Origin: Trissonchulus latispiculum
Taxonomy: Eukaryota; Nematoda; Enoplea; Enoplida; Ironidae
NCBI GenBank assembly: GCA_030248195.1
Contig: JASAND010016576.1
Location: 1-64,000 of the forward strand
Length of the DNA stretch: 64,000 nucleotides
Direction of reading: 5' to 3'
The translations under genes were made by a program, and so were the position numbers. Position 1 is the stretch's first letter; each line of letters opens with the position of its first letter. Of the stretch, positions 6,471 through 19,500 are shown piece by piece. The notes beneath the pieces are model-generated. The model did not search any database, was not told the DNA's origin, and was given only the letters and a program-made list of their open reading frames with translations.

Positions 6471-6690
6471 CATGCTTGCCCTTAGAATGATAGTTGGGAT
6501 ACTGCTTCAGCCCGGGTCCTGTTCTTAGACTTAGTTCAGTAAGGAAACAAGTTCTATTCGAAATGGTTGCCCTTAGAAGGGCAGTTGGGATAATAGAGTC
6601 CGGGGTTCTGTACTAGGTTTCTGTAAGGAAACAAGATCTATTGCAAATGGTTGCCCTTAGAAGGGCAGTTGGGATAAATGATTAGGTTCT
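6471..6690 (+). repeat. Short tandem repeat, about 2.5 units of 85-90 bp
   Basis: Three copies of a segment with core GCCCTTAGAAGGGCAGTTGG (first copy diverged: GCCCTTAGAATGATAGTTGG) at about 6478, 6568 and 6651, the first two followed by AAGGAAACAAG. Likely part of the terminal region of the Polinton-like element. I could not identify the element's terminal inverted repeat or target duplication because its left end is outside the window. Confidence 0.65.
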
Positions 6691-6777
6691 GCTGTTGCTG
6701 TCCCGATGTTGAGTGCAGTGCAGGCCAAATTTCCGCTTAGTATTTGTTGAAGGTCCAAATTTTTATTTATTGAAGGC

Positions 6778-6892
6778 GCAGGCAGGCCTTATTGAAGAAG
6801 TAACTAGGTAGCTCTGTCCAATGAGCAGATGGCTGCTTCAAAAACAGCCAATCAGGAGCTACCTAGTTACTTCTTCACTAAGGTCTGCCTGA
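6778..6892. repeat. Inverted repeat with 37-bp arms enclosing two CCAAT boxes
   Basis: Arms 6778-6814 and 6856-6892 are complementary with few mismatches (core GAAGAAGTAACTAGGTAGCT). The inner part also pairs (TGGCTG/CAGCCA). Both inner flanks contain CCAAT (6818 and 6848). It could be a small MITE, a hairpin terminus of the Polinton-like element, or a promoter element. Nothing decides between these. Confidence 0.7.
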
Positions 6893-7549
6893 CTTAAATA
6901 CGACTGTGTTCTAGCATAGGGAAAAATTTGGAAAAGAGTTGGGGAAATTATAATAGGAAAGGGCAACCAGGAGGGTGGCGGTGGCGGCCCTGTTCTCCCC
7001 TTCTCTCTCTCTCACTACTGATAATTTGAAGTAGAAATCTATGAAAAGTAAAGACTATATTTTAGAGTGTAATGCTTCGCATCTGGCTGCTGCTTTGTAA
7101 CAATCAAATTCAGCACGAATATGATTTATAATGTACTATGCTGGAACATTTCTAAAATTAGCAAGCCTGTCTGTCAAGTCGGTTTGAGTGTTTCTGCAAA
7201 CTTTGTATTTTGCTCTTTTAATAGAAATTAAATTAGTTGTACGCCATCGATCGATACACATAGTGTCCCTTAGTCTGCCAGAAGCATTGCGTTGCAGGCG
7301 ATTGTAGTACTCTTCAGGAGTACATAAAATTAAGGTATGCTGTCTTCAGAAACAATTGGCAAAACTTCGTGGCTAATACACCTTTTTCTAGAAAAAACAC
7401 AGTAACACCAATGTTGGGGAATATACTGTTGCTTAAGGATTTTCTCCAACTTCATAACTTCAACTCATTTCATTGTCACGTAACGTAGGTGTTTGCGCTT
7501 CTTCATCAAAAATACGCCAGGAGCAATAATCGTAAAGTTTTTGCTTCAG
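6893..7549. other. Non-coding sequence between the Polinton-like element and gene B
   Basis: Mostly intron-like AT-rich DNA, with a short CT-rich tract near 7000. A weak exon candidate at about 7491-7533 could correspond to exon 53953-54020 of gene A, but similarity is poor and I do not call it. Confidence 0.4.
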
Positions 7550-10500
7550 GAGCACTACGTTAGTGAACAGACCAGTGTTAATGCAGCAGCACGAGAAGTG
7601 GCTTCCTTATTGACTGGTAGACTTTCAACCGGGGAACTAAGCGATATGTCTTCATCGTTGGAGGAAATGTTTGCATGGTGTGCTGTTCGAAATGTGTTCG
7701 ATTGCAAGCGGTATGCAACTGATTGGCATAATTGAAACATTTTGCCTATAATATCTGCTGCCGGGAGGATCAAGGAGCAGATTTGTCCTAGATCAGATTA
7801 TGAAGTAACAGAAACACCACTTTTCGATTACTTTAAATGCCTAGGCATAATTCTAAATTCTAAAAATCCTGTCTATCGACAACTTTATTTGAGAAATCCA
7901 ACAAATGTCAGTCGTTTAACACTTAAAATACTTAACTTCAAAATGCTTAGAATTTGAAATTTAAAATCCATGGTACCAGTACATGATTGCTCCAACGAAA
8001 AGTTTAACTGATATCTATATTATTCTGATGCATGGTGGAACTGGCAGAATTCATCTACTACAGGGAGCCTATGTAGACCTTTAACAATTTTAATACCAAT
8101 CTATTTCTTTAGCATTTTCACCGAGTCATTCTACGATAACACACTTGGTAACTGCTATTCTTTCAATAATAAGAGCGGCATTACAAATGAACGACACATA
8201 GTACAGTCCACATGGTACACTGAAGGTTAGTTAGTCGAAAAATAGCTTTTCTGTAGAACAGTTTAGCAGGATCATAAAAGTTGAAGTTGTATGTCAGCCA
8301 TAGATCCAGATAATACTGCTTTACTATAAAAATTATACTTGGGAACCCCTACTGCTGTCTTTCTTTCATGATGGATAATGCATTGAAAAATACAAGAACC
8401 AAATCTATAATGCATTAATTTTGAAACAGTAAACCACTGAATCAGACTTACTTCTGTGGGTGGTCAGGTCTTCCACCTCACTGAGCTACAGATAGAGTTG
8501 TGCCCGGGCCTTGAATCGGGCCTCGGGCTCTGGGCCGGGCCCGGGCCGGGCCTGCCCCGGGCCGGCCCGGCCCCGGGTGCTGGCGTGGCAGGCCCGGCCC
8601 GGGCCCGGGCCAGGTCAGCCGCAAAGGCCCGGCCCGAGCCGGGCCTACCGGGCCTGCCGGGCCTTGGAGGCCCGGCCAGGCCCGGTGAGGCCCGGTCAAA
8701 TTTTTGTTCTGCATATTCCAAATTTTTTCTAAACTAACTTCACTAGAAAGTCACATTTAAGCTCCCAGGAGTTGTCTAAGTTGTAATAAATATTCAGTGC
8801 ACTTGGCATTGCACTCGGCAATGCAGTGCATAAACATAAAAGGTAAAATCAAACAAGAAAGCACATTTCAGTAAAGTTAAGACGAAATAGTAGGCACAAT
8901 TCCACTTTTGAGATTTGTAGATAGGCCTATCACAATTCCACTTCATAGTTTTGCTACATGCAAGTAGGCATATTTCCACTACTTCTGAGTTTTGACAATG
9001 AGTAGGCAGAATTCCACTAGGCATAAGTGGAATAAACCTATTGTCGAAACAATGCTCATACAATGATTGAGAGGCCAAATCTTCAAGCGTACAAGGGATA
9101 CTAATGGTTTGCTCTTCTAGGTCTTCGCATGATAGTGGCTGTTGATGAAGCTCAATATATGGATTATTCGGATACCGTTGGTTCCAAAGTTTCATTTAGC
9201 ATGCCTTTTAGACAAGTATTTCCAGCCAATCAAGGCTTTTCAGTGCCTGCCGGTTTCAAAGCTACCTACACATTGACTATGGTAGTTAATGTTTTGTTAT
9301 TGAAATTTGGTTCCCGATCAAAACTATCTTCTAATCCCTATCTTCTAATATATAGAAGAAAATCATGGACTCTTGGTCTAACGTTCATAACGTCTACTGA
9401 CGAAACGTCTACTGACAAAACATCTAAATTTTTCAAAATTGTGTCGCACGTTCAAAACATCTCTAAACTTTCCGAACTTCAGCTGATTTTGATTTTGTAT
9501 ATACTTGTTATTTTTGAAAAACTTGTAAAATTAGGTTTGTATTGAGTTTTTCTTCGTTTTCAGTATATCCGTGATTTGACAGAAGTAATTAGTCAAAATT
9601 GGGTCATGGGTTGTTTGAGTCGCTGTTTTTGCTTGGGTCACTGGGTCTTGGCTCGCAAATTTTTTGTGCCCTTTGGGTCAGTGTTAAGGTCAAGAGTCAC
9701 TTTTGGTCCAAAAAATGGCCCAGTTTCTCAGATATCGGAATGAAATTTGTTATCTGAATGAATAAATGAATAATCTGATTGAACGTTTCACAATTTTTTG
9801 AAAACTTTAGACGTTTCGTCAGTAAACGTTTTGTCGTTATACGCTTCGTCGGTAGACGTTATGAACGTTAGACGATTTGACTTTAGACTTTTCATACGGA
9901 CACCTTGAAATTTAGTTCAGGGCTCTACGTGAGACAGTCTAAATGTAATGGATGAATAAATTTACATTTTGTTCTGCACTGTTTCAGACAAAAATAAAGC
10001 ATCTTGGGCAACCTTACAAGTCTTGCACCGACAAAAATGTTCCTCCCAGTCTGTACAGAGGAGCGTATTCTGTAGAGGTAACATTCACTTGTCGCTGTTT
10101 GCTAGTGATGTTTCAGGCACTGAAACTGAAACTTAAACTGAAACTATTTTGGGAGGAGACCTGAGATTGAAACTGAAACTGAAACTGAAACTAAATTGGG
10201 TAATGACCTAAAACTCGGACTGAGACTGGTTTCAGTCTTTTCTCAAAACATCAAGATTTGAAGGTTTAAAGCGGTTTTTTCATTAATACTCTGCAGGGGA
10301 AGTATAAATAATCATAAATTTATGCATTATATTATGTCTCAAGGGGCTAGAATCTGCATTTTTTCGAATGAACTAAAACTGAAACTGAAACTCCGACTGA
10401 ATCTAAAACTGAAACTGAAAGTACTTTGCGATCCCGACTGAAACTGAAACTGAAACTGAAACTATTTTGGGAGGAGACATGAAACTGAAACTGAAACTGA

Positions 10501-13500
10501 AACCGCCTTGGACCGCTGACTAAAACTGAAACTGAAACTGAAACTAAAATCGGTTACTGAAACAACACTACTGTTTAAACTACATGCACCGACCATGTTT
10601 AAATAAATTCTATTTGCTGACATAAGACATTTAGTCAGCTTATATGCCCTGGATTCCCTCAATTTCCGTGAAAGCCTATTTAATGACTTTTTCTAGATGT
10701 GCGAACGAAGCGAAGAGCAGCGATTTTATTTAACAAGCTGCGGTTGTGGTCATCCTTCACTGCCCTTACCAAAAGGCGAAATTTCGTGCCATTCGTTCGA
10801 TGAGTGTAACTGATTTTTTGAATTATTTACTTGCTTGACTTTGAAAATTCATTCATTTAATCTTCAAAATTTCTCTGGTTTGATAATACATTTATCAATA
10901 AAAATGCAGTAACCAATAAATATTATATTTAAACTATTTTCAATTCTAGTGGCTTGTCTTGCAAATGCCAGTTTAAACCGAAAGCTATCGGACATCAATT
11001 GTCCAATGCCGTGCAGGTGAGCTAGATATGTTTGCTAGTGCGTAGGTATCCGCGTTAAGCTATATTTTAATAATATAGAAAGTAAAATATCCTGCGCACG
11101 GTGCATTGGCGCTAAAGTGTCGATTTGTTTCTCAGATCTCAGGAGTGCGGTTTGTTTTCAAAAATAAACACTGGCCACGGTTTCTCCAAATCCAACTGTT
11201 TTAATTATTTCGAAACCTACTTGCCAATTAATATTTATGAATGTTGTCTTGAATAATACATTTCATGGCTACATCTAATGAATACGACTAGGACTACATC
11301 TTCAAAATCTCTGCGCCATTCAGGAGCGAACTTCAGAAATAGCTCAAGCTGAAAGACTTTGAAATTCGAAAAGGCAGGGATCCTTTAAGCCAAAATAAAA
11401 TAAAGTTTTAAAAACTTTTAATAAAGTAAACATCCAATTAGCTTAGCATATCAACTTCCTAAATATCGTTATCTGCCATAATTTTTTCAGTGAAGAAACC
11501 TTTGATGTATCTGAAAGTGTGGTGGTATGGCCAGCAATAGGAGTTCAAGTGAGCTTCGGGTGTGATAATTTTAGAGTCCAGTTCTGTGCAGTCATCCTTA
11601 CATGCACATAAAGCTAGGAGAATTACGAGAACCGCGTAAGTAAGGTTCAAACTAGTTTTCAGCTTGACATCTCTGGAAATAGTGCATAACACTGAAAGCG
11701 CAAGCTCTAATTCCCTAACCCTATTACCCAGATTTTGTGTCAAAGGGTTTCGCCTACGCCATTGTTACGCTATCGTTTAGGTTTAATAACCCTGTTTTGG
11801 AACCGAATTATTGATCACTTTACAACATTGGCCCCAGTATATAATAGCTTTCTACAATATCATTTGTGCAATGTGCAATAATTGAACGTTTCGCACTGGG
11901 GGACTTGGTATCAGTAACCTATCATAATGATCTACCATGCTAAAATGCTGTTTAACGTCCTTGAGCCTTCCATCCTTCCAAGTTATGAATTAAACCAGGA
12001 TATCGTGACTGTTTAATTTTTTAGATTAAAGTAGAGAATCTTCCACCCTGAAATAGAGATGAGCACGGGCCGGATTTTTTCGGCCCGGCCCGGCCCGGCC
12101 CGCTCCAAAATCTTGCTCGGCCCGGCCCGGCCCGCTCCACGATTCGGCCCGGCCCGGCCCGCCAAAAGAAAAATTGCAAAATTTTACAAACCATATTATT
12201 TCAAAGGCTCCAATGCAATAAGGAAAGGCTAAATTATGCTACAAAATATTAAATTTTGCTGTAAAATAGCCAGAATGAGTAGATATTTAGCTAATTTTAG
12301 CAATTTTAGAACATTTTCTATGGTCGATCCGGCCCGTTTCGGCCCGCGCCGGCCCGCACTTATAAAATTTTGGCGGCCCGGCCCGGCCCGCCAACAAATG
12401 GATGTCGGGCCGGGCCGGGCCGGGCCTGGCCGACGGGCCGAAATGCTCATCTCTACCCTGAAACACTGTTTTGTTGTGATTTATTAGAATTTTAATAGAA
12501 TTTGGATTTCCAATATTCTTGTTTTGGGTAGACCGTAGTGTATTGCGATCTGTAAATAATCAAATGGGAATTGACGATAGATTCACGATAATTCACGTTA
12601 TCTGTTAACAAGATGGCCAGCGAACCGGCTTGTGTGGTTTAACTAGCGCATTTAATTTGCAGGCACCACCAGCTATATTGGCCAGACTTAATAAAATGAC
12701 CAACGCGTGCGGGAACGCAACAAAGAAAGCTTGCCGCGAGGCATTTAGGTAATACATATTTTACATAAATCAAGGTTGATTTCTGATCATTTTAACGTAG
12801 GGGGATGATTAGCGTTTAGGTTTTAGTAGACTAACGATATTTGTGAGTTTGCTTTGTTATCAGGCTTGCAAATGCCACCTGTGACAATGTTTGTTGTTTA
12901 GAAGAAACTTTTCTTTTGTGCAAATATTTTATCAGCAATTGTCGTTTCTGAATTTTGAAGAAATACCAAAGGAAAATGTAAGCAAAGGAAATCCTTACTT
13001 ATTATCAATTTCTGTTATTATGTAGGTTGCCGTTTTTTGAAAACTCTTTAACTTTGCTATGTCCGTTATTTCTCATTATTTATTTACTATTATTTTTCCT
13101 TCTGTAATATGTGAGGTCATGGAGTTTAACCACAGCACCACCACAAATTACGTGAGGACTGGCGCAATGTGACACAAGCCCTGACTGCCCTCGAGATTTT
13201 TGTCCAGGCGGCTCTCTTTTAACCCCGGGCAGTCCTCGAAAGGTTTGAGGGAAGTATGAATTTTTGGGGGACGCCGAACCAACTGGCGCCTGTTTGAAAG
13301 GGGGAGTTTGGACTAAGAACGCGCTTAAAAGTACTCCGGGCTAACCCCAGAGCGTTTACCTAGAAATTAGGATTAACTCAACAATAAGGTTAGATTAACA
13401 AAATTAAATTAGGCAACAGACAATTTACTGTAAAAATACAAGAGAATAAGGCAAACAGGAAAGTAGAGTTAACAAACAAAGGCAAGGAACTTACTGGCTA

Positions 13501-16500
13501 TCAATAAAGTATTGGGGTTGGGGAGCAGAAATACAAGAGTGGGGAGAAGGTGGGAAATTGGGAAATGGAAACACCGAAGGGGGTGAGAGGGAAATAGTGA
13601 GTTGAGCTAAATAAAGACAGAATTGGAAATTAGAAGGGTTTTGAAGAAACTCGGGCGAACCCCAAATAAATGTCTCAGCTAGTACTGTTGGGACCCCAAA
13701 AATTTTAGGTGCCACCGTTCGCGTCAACAGAAACTCTCAACTGAAAGTGATGTGACTAATGAATTTTAGTGGGAAGATTGCATTGCGAAATATGAATTGA
13801 TATAAGTAAATTTTGATGTTGAATCTTCTACAAGCCAAAAATAACAACATTTCCATGTAGTGTTATCTTTACGGTTATTAAAGAAAAGAATAATTTTGAT
13901 AATTTCACGAAAGTTAACCATGAAGATAGCACTACATCACAAAATATACGTTTTCGCACCCGAAAACTCATCACAAATACCAGACACTCCAATAAATGAA
14001 CAAATAACAATATTAACTATTTTTAAGGGAAGTTTACGGGTTTTACATGGGTTTTTAATGGTTTTTAAAGGAAAATCACGAAACGCTTCATGAAATGGAA
14101 TTGGAGGAGAGGTAGTAGCGTCTTCCGGTACTGCCTATACTACATGTACATCTCTGTTTAGAGATTGGCTCGACCGATTTGGTTAAACCGTTGCATGTGG
14201 TTAGGGGTGTGGTGGAGTGCTCTGGGACGCCTTGGGACCTCACCCCGACGCGAGATGCAAAAATACTCGATACGGTGATGCTGCATATGGTCAAAATTGA
14301 AAGTAGCGAAAACTTCCCAATTATAGGTATCATTCAAAAGCTGTTGAGTAGATTAAATGTTCTAACAGGACTGAAGCACCAAAATGTATAAAATATGTGG
14401 GGTTTACGTTTACGTTTCATGAAGTTTACGGGTTTTACATGGTTTTACATTTTTAACAGTTTTTAAAGGAAAATCACGAAACGCTTCATGAAATGGAATT
14501 GGAGGAGAGGTAGTAGCGTCTTCCGCTACTGCCTATGCTACATCTCCCCAGGGCTTATTGCACGAGCCCCGCGAGTGCCAAGGGAGTTTTGAAAGGAAGG
14601 AACAGATTTTTAAGAGGAAAAAATCGCAGTTGCCAATATACAGTCAAAAATAGAAAAATGCAAAACAAATAACAAGTGTAAGTAGCAAAATAAGCTCTAA
14701 GAAGGAATGAAAAATAGGTGAGTATATAAGTTGTGGGAAATAAAGAAAGAAATGAAAAGCCTTAAGAAGCCTGAGATTAAAGCAATTACTTAAATACTAG
14801 GCATGGGCACGGGTAGTCGGGTACCCGACGGGTACCCGGGTACCCGAAAATTTTCGGGTACCCGGGTCCTGCTTCGGGTACCCGATATCCAGTTAAAACC
14901 GGAAAAACCGGATAAAACCGGATTAATCTGGATCAATCATAGAGAAAATTTTTGGCTCAGAAAATTTTTAAACCGAAAATTTTTGGCTAAAAAATTTTTT
15001 AACAACGAAGAGTTTTTCAATTTAATATAACATTTAATATTATAAAAAGATACTACAACAGAAAAACGAAGTAATGGGAAGAGGAATCAGTCCTGGCATT
15101 TCTCAAACATTTTATAATTTTCTATTTTTAGATTTGTTTTTAAAATATTAAATTTACCTTGCTATAATAATTTTTCTTTCTTTAAATTCCTGTTGGAGCA
15201 AGCAATATGCGGAAGTCGATGAATTAATTAAAACTTAAAATTCGGAAAATACAAACAAAACAGTTCGCATCAAATTAGTGACTTTTGCCACAGCTCTGCG
15301 TTGTTCTCTAAACTGTAAGTAACAATACTAATTCCCATTGGATGGTGTCAATAGTGACTGATACGATCTTGAAAGTTTAGTGATTCTATGTAATGCCACA
15401 TCGTCAATTCCAATGTTGAAAAACTTCCTTCACTAATGCCCAACGCTCATTAGGTTTCAATTTTTGTCAACTTTAGCTGCTTCTAAACTGAATTCTGAAC
15501 TCAGAAAACGCTCCAATGTTGAGCATACGGGCTTTTGGATGATTCCTTGGTATGCGCACGCCTTTAGTGACTAAGAAAGTTTATCCAAGTTGAGGGATAT
15601 GGTTACTTTGACTTTCTTCGGATACAGTGGGATCGTAATGACAATAAATGAATTTATTTCAAGGAATATTTAAGAAATGTCTTGTAAACGTTTAATAAAA
15701 TTCTAAAGGACTTGCACCTCTCATCAGTTTTACGTTTAGTAAAGTTACTCCAAAAGCAAAAGGACAGAGAGATGGAAAAGAAGTTGGAAAGTAGCAATTG
15801 TTTTCAGGTAAAAAATTATAAAATTAATCTAAATGGAAAATGTAAGCACTAATCTCAACACATAGGTCAATTTATTTCTTAAAATAAAGTTCCAAAGGGC
15901 TTTTTCTGGCACTAAGTGAGTTTATAATTTTATATTTGTTGTCAGTAAAGTGTAGCGTCCGATCACAAAAAATTTAGTTTTGTTATTCAAGACACTTTAT
16001 TTTTAAGTGGTTTCATTAAGAAATTACGTAAAAGGAAACAAAAAGAAACTACATAAAACTTAGTACTTCGTGCAGGTTACGCTTGTTTGCTTCGTTTTGT
16101 GCTGTTCCAATTTCCAGAGACATTTGAGTTAGCCAAATCTTGTCACGGGGATTTGCTTTTATAATCCAAATGCTTTCTAAAATTTGTTAACATTTAAAGA
16201 TTAGAGGAAGCGGACAGCACAACGGTGGTACAAAACTCAGGAAATAGCTGATCTGAGCGCGGTTATAAGATAAAAACCAATGTCGTCTGTATCAGCATCA
16301 GCTTCTGATACCGTGACAATTAATTGAAAATTCCTATAATCCAATTTAAGTCTTTAAAACACCTTTCAAATAACTTAGGAATAAAAATCTATCCAATATA
16401 AGCTCAATGTGAATAAAGACCCCTGAAAAGGTTAAATTTCAAAATGGCCAAATCCGAAAAATGGGTTAAAAATTTCTCGGGTACCCGGGTACCCGGGTAC

Positions 16501-19500
16501 CCGGGTAGTATCGTAATTACCCGTCATAGGGCTTCGGGTAGTACCGGGTACCAGACATGCGCAGAAGGGGAAGTCCTGGGGGGGGTGAAGGGCGGCCGAA
16601 GGCCGCCGAAAAACCGGATTTTTCCGGTTTTTTACCGGAAAAATCCGGATTCTGGGGGGGTGAGGGACCCCTCTGGGGGGGGGGTGAGCTCAGGTCTAGG
16701 GGGGGGGTGAAAACCACCCCAAACCCCCCAAGCGCACGTATGCCGGGTACCCGGGTCCAAATTTTTGGACCCGTGCACATAACGCTTCTACTGAAGAACT
16801 TTATAATCTGCAGATATATGCATAATTTTATTTCATTGTTAAGAAATAGTTATGTCAAGCGAGTTGCTCTTTATGCTGAGCTTTGTATCTATCCAAAACT
16901 ATATACGCTATAGATTATCATCCACTACCGCACCCATAATCTACTATACATCAAAGGGACTTTACCATATATAGACTCTCTACATAAGTCGAATTTTATA
17001 AAGCACTATGCTTTTTGAGAGATTATAGTATGGGAGAAGGGAAAAGGATAGCCACTAACCCACCCTGAGTTTTTGGGCCATATAATGTGCCAGATTCGTA
17101 AGGGGGACTCAGGTACGGCTGACTGCTGACTACCCGGCTACTGATACGGGCGCCCGAAGGGGGGAAGGAGGGAGGGGTCTACCTAAGCTTCGCGGTCGAG
17201 CCTATTCAGACGTAATTTTAAAGGGAGAAAGCAGGGAATTTGCTCTAAAAGACCAGAAAATGAGTAATTTGGCTCCCCCAAACACCCAGAGCGCATTCAC
17301 ACAATCATCACGCCCGGTCGGGCCTATGGACCATGCACACACACATTCACATGCAGTAACCCATACACACAAGCCAATACCCCACGGTATATTTTGACCG
17401 AATATAGGTCAGACGGGAGAGGAAATCAGAGAAAAAGAAAACCCTACGTCTGAAACGTAACTTTGCCCCTCTGCGCAAAATGACCTACTTCGCGCGATTC
17501 AGGAGAAAGAAGAACCTAGCGGCTCTACTTTGTTCGAGCTGGGAGAGAAATAACAAAGCTGGCATGGTATACCAGCATCCCCGCATATAACCATACAAGA
17601 AGATTGTGGCCAATTGGGATGGGGGGAAATTTTGTCAAAATGAATCTCTCAAAAAGCGGCGCTTTCTTTTATATGAAAAAATAAGAAAAAGGAAAAATAG
17701 AAGTTTGAGGCGAGCTTTGGTAAGTAGGACATTTGGTAACAAATTAAAGCAACGAATAAGTAACAGAAAGAAAATACACGTAATAATGAAGGCAAACTTA
17801 AGTTGAGCAATATACATAGCATGTTAATTTAAAAAGAAAGGCAAAAAGGAATGTTTTCGGAATGTAAATATGATTAAAATTTAAGTAAGTCTGTAGAAAA
17901 GGTTTTAAAATGATATAAGGTAAAATGTTAATTTTTAAAATAAATTCGAGGGATGATAAAATATTAAAAGTGATCTTTTTAAAAGTTTTTGAAATATGGT
18001 TTTGGGTTATTTTTAGAGCACCGTACACACATATTGTTTTATATACATGACAAGAAAAATAGACTATAAAAGAAACAAAAACAAAAAGTTCCAAAAATCC
18101 ACCAAGTTTGTTCTTCGTAGAAGTTCGTTCTTCATTTGGAATGTAGCGTGAATGATTTTGGAGGGGGGGGGGAAGACGGGCAACCCATCGTCTTAGGGTA
18201 CTAAAGTGATTCAGAGCTTTGCATTGTTCGGGCGGGTATAAAGGAACGGCATCATCATAGTCCAGTAATAGGGCAGGGTAAGCATTACAGTGTCCATGTC
18301 ACTGGTAAAACAGGAAGGCACCATAAAATTGAGCACTAATTTGGCATATAAGTAAGGCGTAAAAATGGCATTTGAGCAGAATAATAGATGTAATATCCAA
18401 AATATGGGTCCATAATGACTGGGAGGGCTCGGTAATTTCCAAGGGTGCCGTATGGGGACGATTGGGCCAAAAATAGTCAATAGTCCAAGGAAACTGACGA
18501 TGAGCCAATTAAGGCGATGAAAATGAGGAAGGGTAACATCCAATATGTGTGTACAGGACTAAGAAAACAATCCCGAACCAGGTAAAATGTAAGTATAGAA
18601 CAACAGGACGGACAGGGACGGACGAGGGTTGTTGCTCGGAAGGAATTACCAGCCGTGGAGAACAGGGGAGCGGTGATCGATGCGAAGGGGGTCATCAGCC
18701 CGCTGGGGGTAAGCGGGGTCGTAGTGAAGGATGCCCATAGAAGGATAAAAGACATCCGTCACTGCTTCAGACTGGGTGCCGGCCATACGGACGCTGGTCC
18801 GGTTTACGAGTAGATCCAACGGCGCATGCCGGAGCATGGCACTGGGGTCCCGGTCATCGAAGAAGGGGGGATGGGAAAGTCCCTGCCGACGGCGCTCCAC
18901 CATCAGCCGGATACGCTCCCACAAGACTGCCTGAAAGGCGGTATACTCAGGTCCGGAGAGGGGTTGTCGGATACTGGATTGAGGAAGAAATCATCAAGGC
19001 CACCCTGCAGAAACCAGAGGAGCACCTCCATTCAGCATCTGCCGGCGACGCTGGTTCCCTTCCACTCCCCAGGGTTATACAACTGGAGAAAATCACCCGG
19101 GGGCATATCCGACGCACGGCGTGGGGGGGTTCTCCTCTAATCAGGAGGGCTTCGAAACCAATGCCCCAGAACTCGTCCCGGGAGGCTTCGCCAAACAAAT
19201 GTGTTGGGTAGGCGATGACATATTCCTGGATGGCCGGGTTATCATAGAACATGTTGAAATGGATCCTGATCATGGTGCGGATATAGAGGCCGCCTCTCCA
19301 ATTTAGCTGGAAAGACTGGGGGGAAGAATTAAGGAGACAGGACACCTGGACTTTAATGACGGTACCAGACTCATTCTTGTGGGCTCGGATAAAGTCAATC
19401 GCATCGTCCCGCTGGAAATACCGGGCTTTAACGAATTGGTATGCGTGTTCTCCGACATGGAATTCTCCGTCCTCACAATTTGGGGCACGGATGGGGTAGG

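Noticed and set aside
7742..7957. 71-codon open frame after the first gene B exon
   Set aside because: It lies within a gene B intron and has no similarity to the channel or to any motif I know.
8456..8737. Overlapping Pro/Gly/Ala-rich open frames on both strands
   Set aside because: They are produced by the GGCCCGG repeat of a MITE; all frames lack stops because of composition.
10462..10662. Minus-strand frame with alternating Phe-Ser and Val-Ser
   Set aside because: Translation of the CTGAAA hexamer array of a MITE.
16444..16913. Gly/Pro-rich open frames on both strands
   Set aside because: They come from G-run and GGGTACCC low-complexity sequence.
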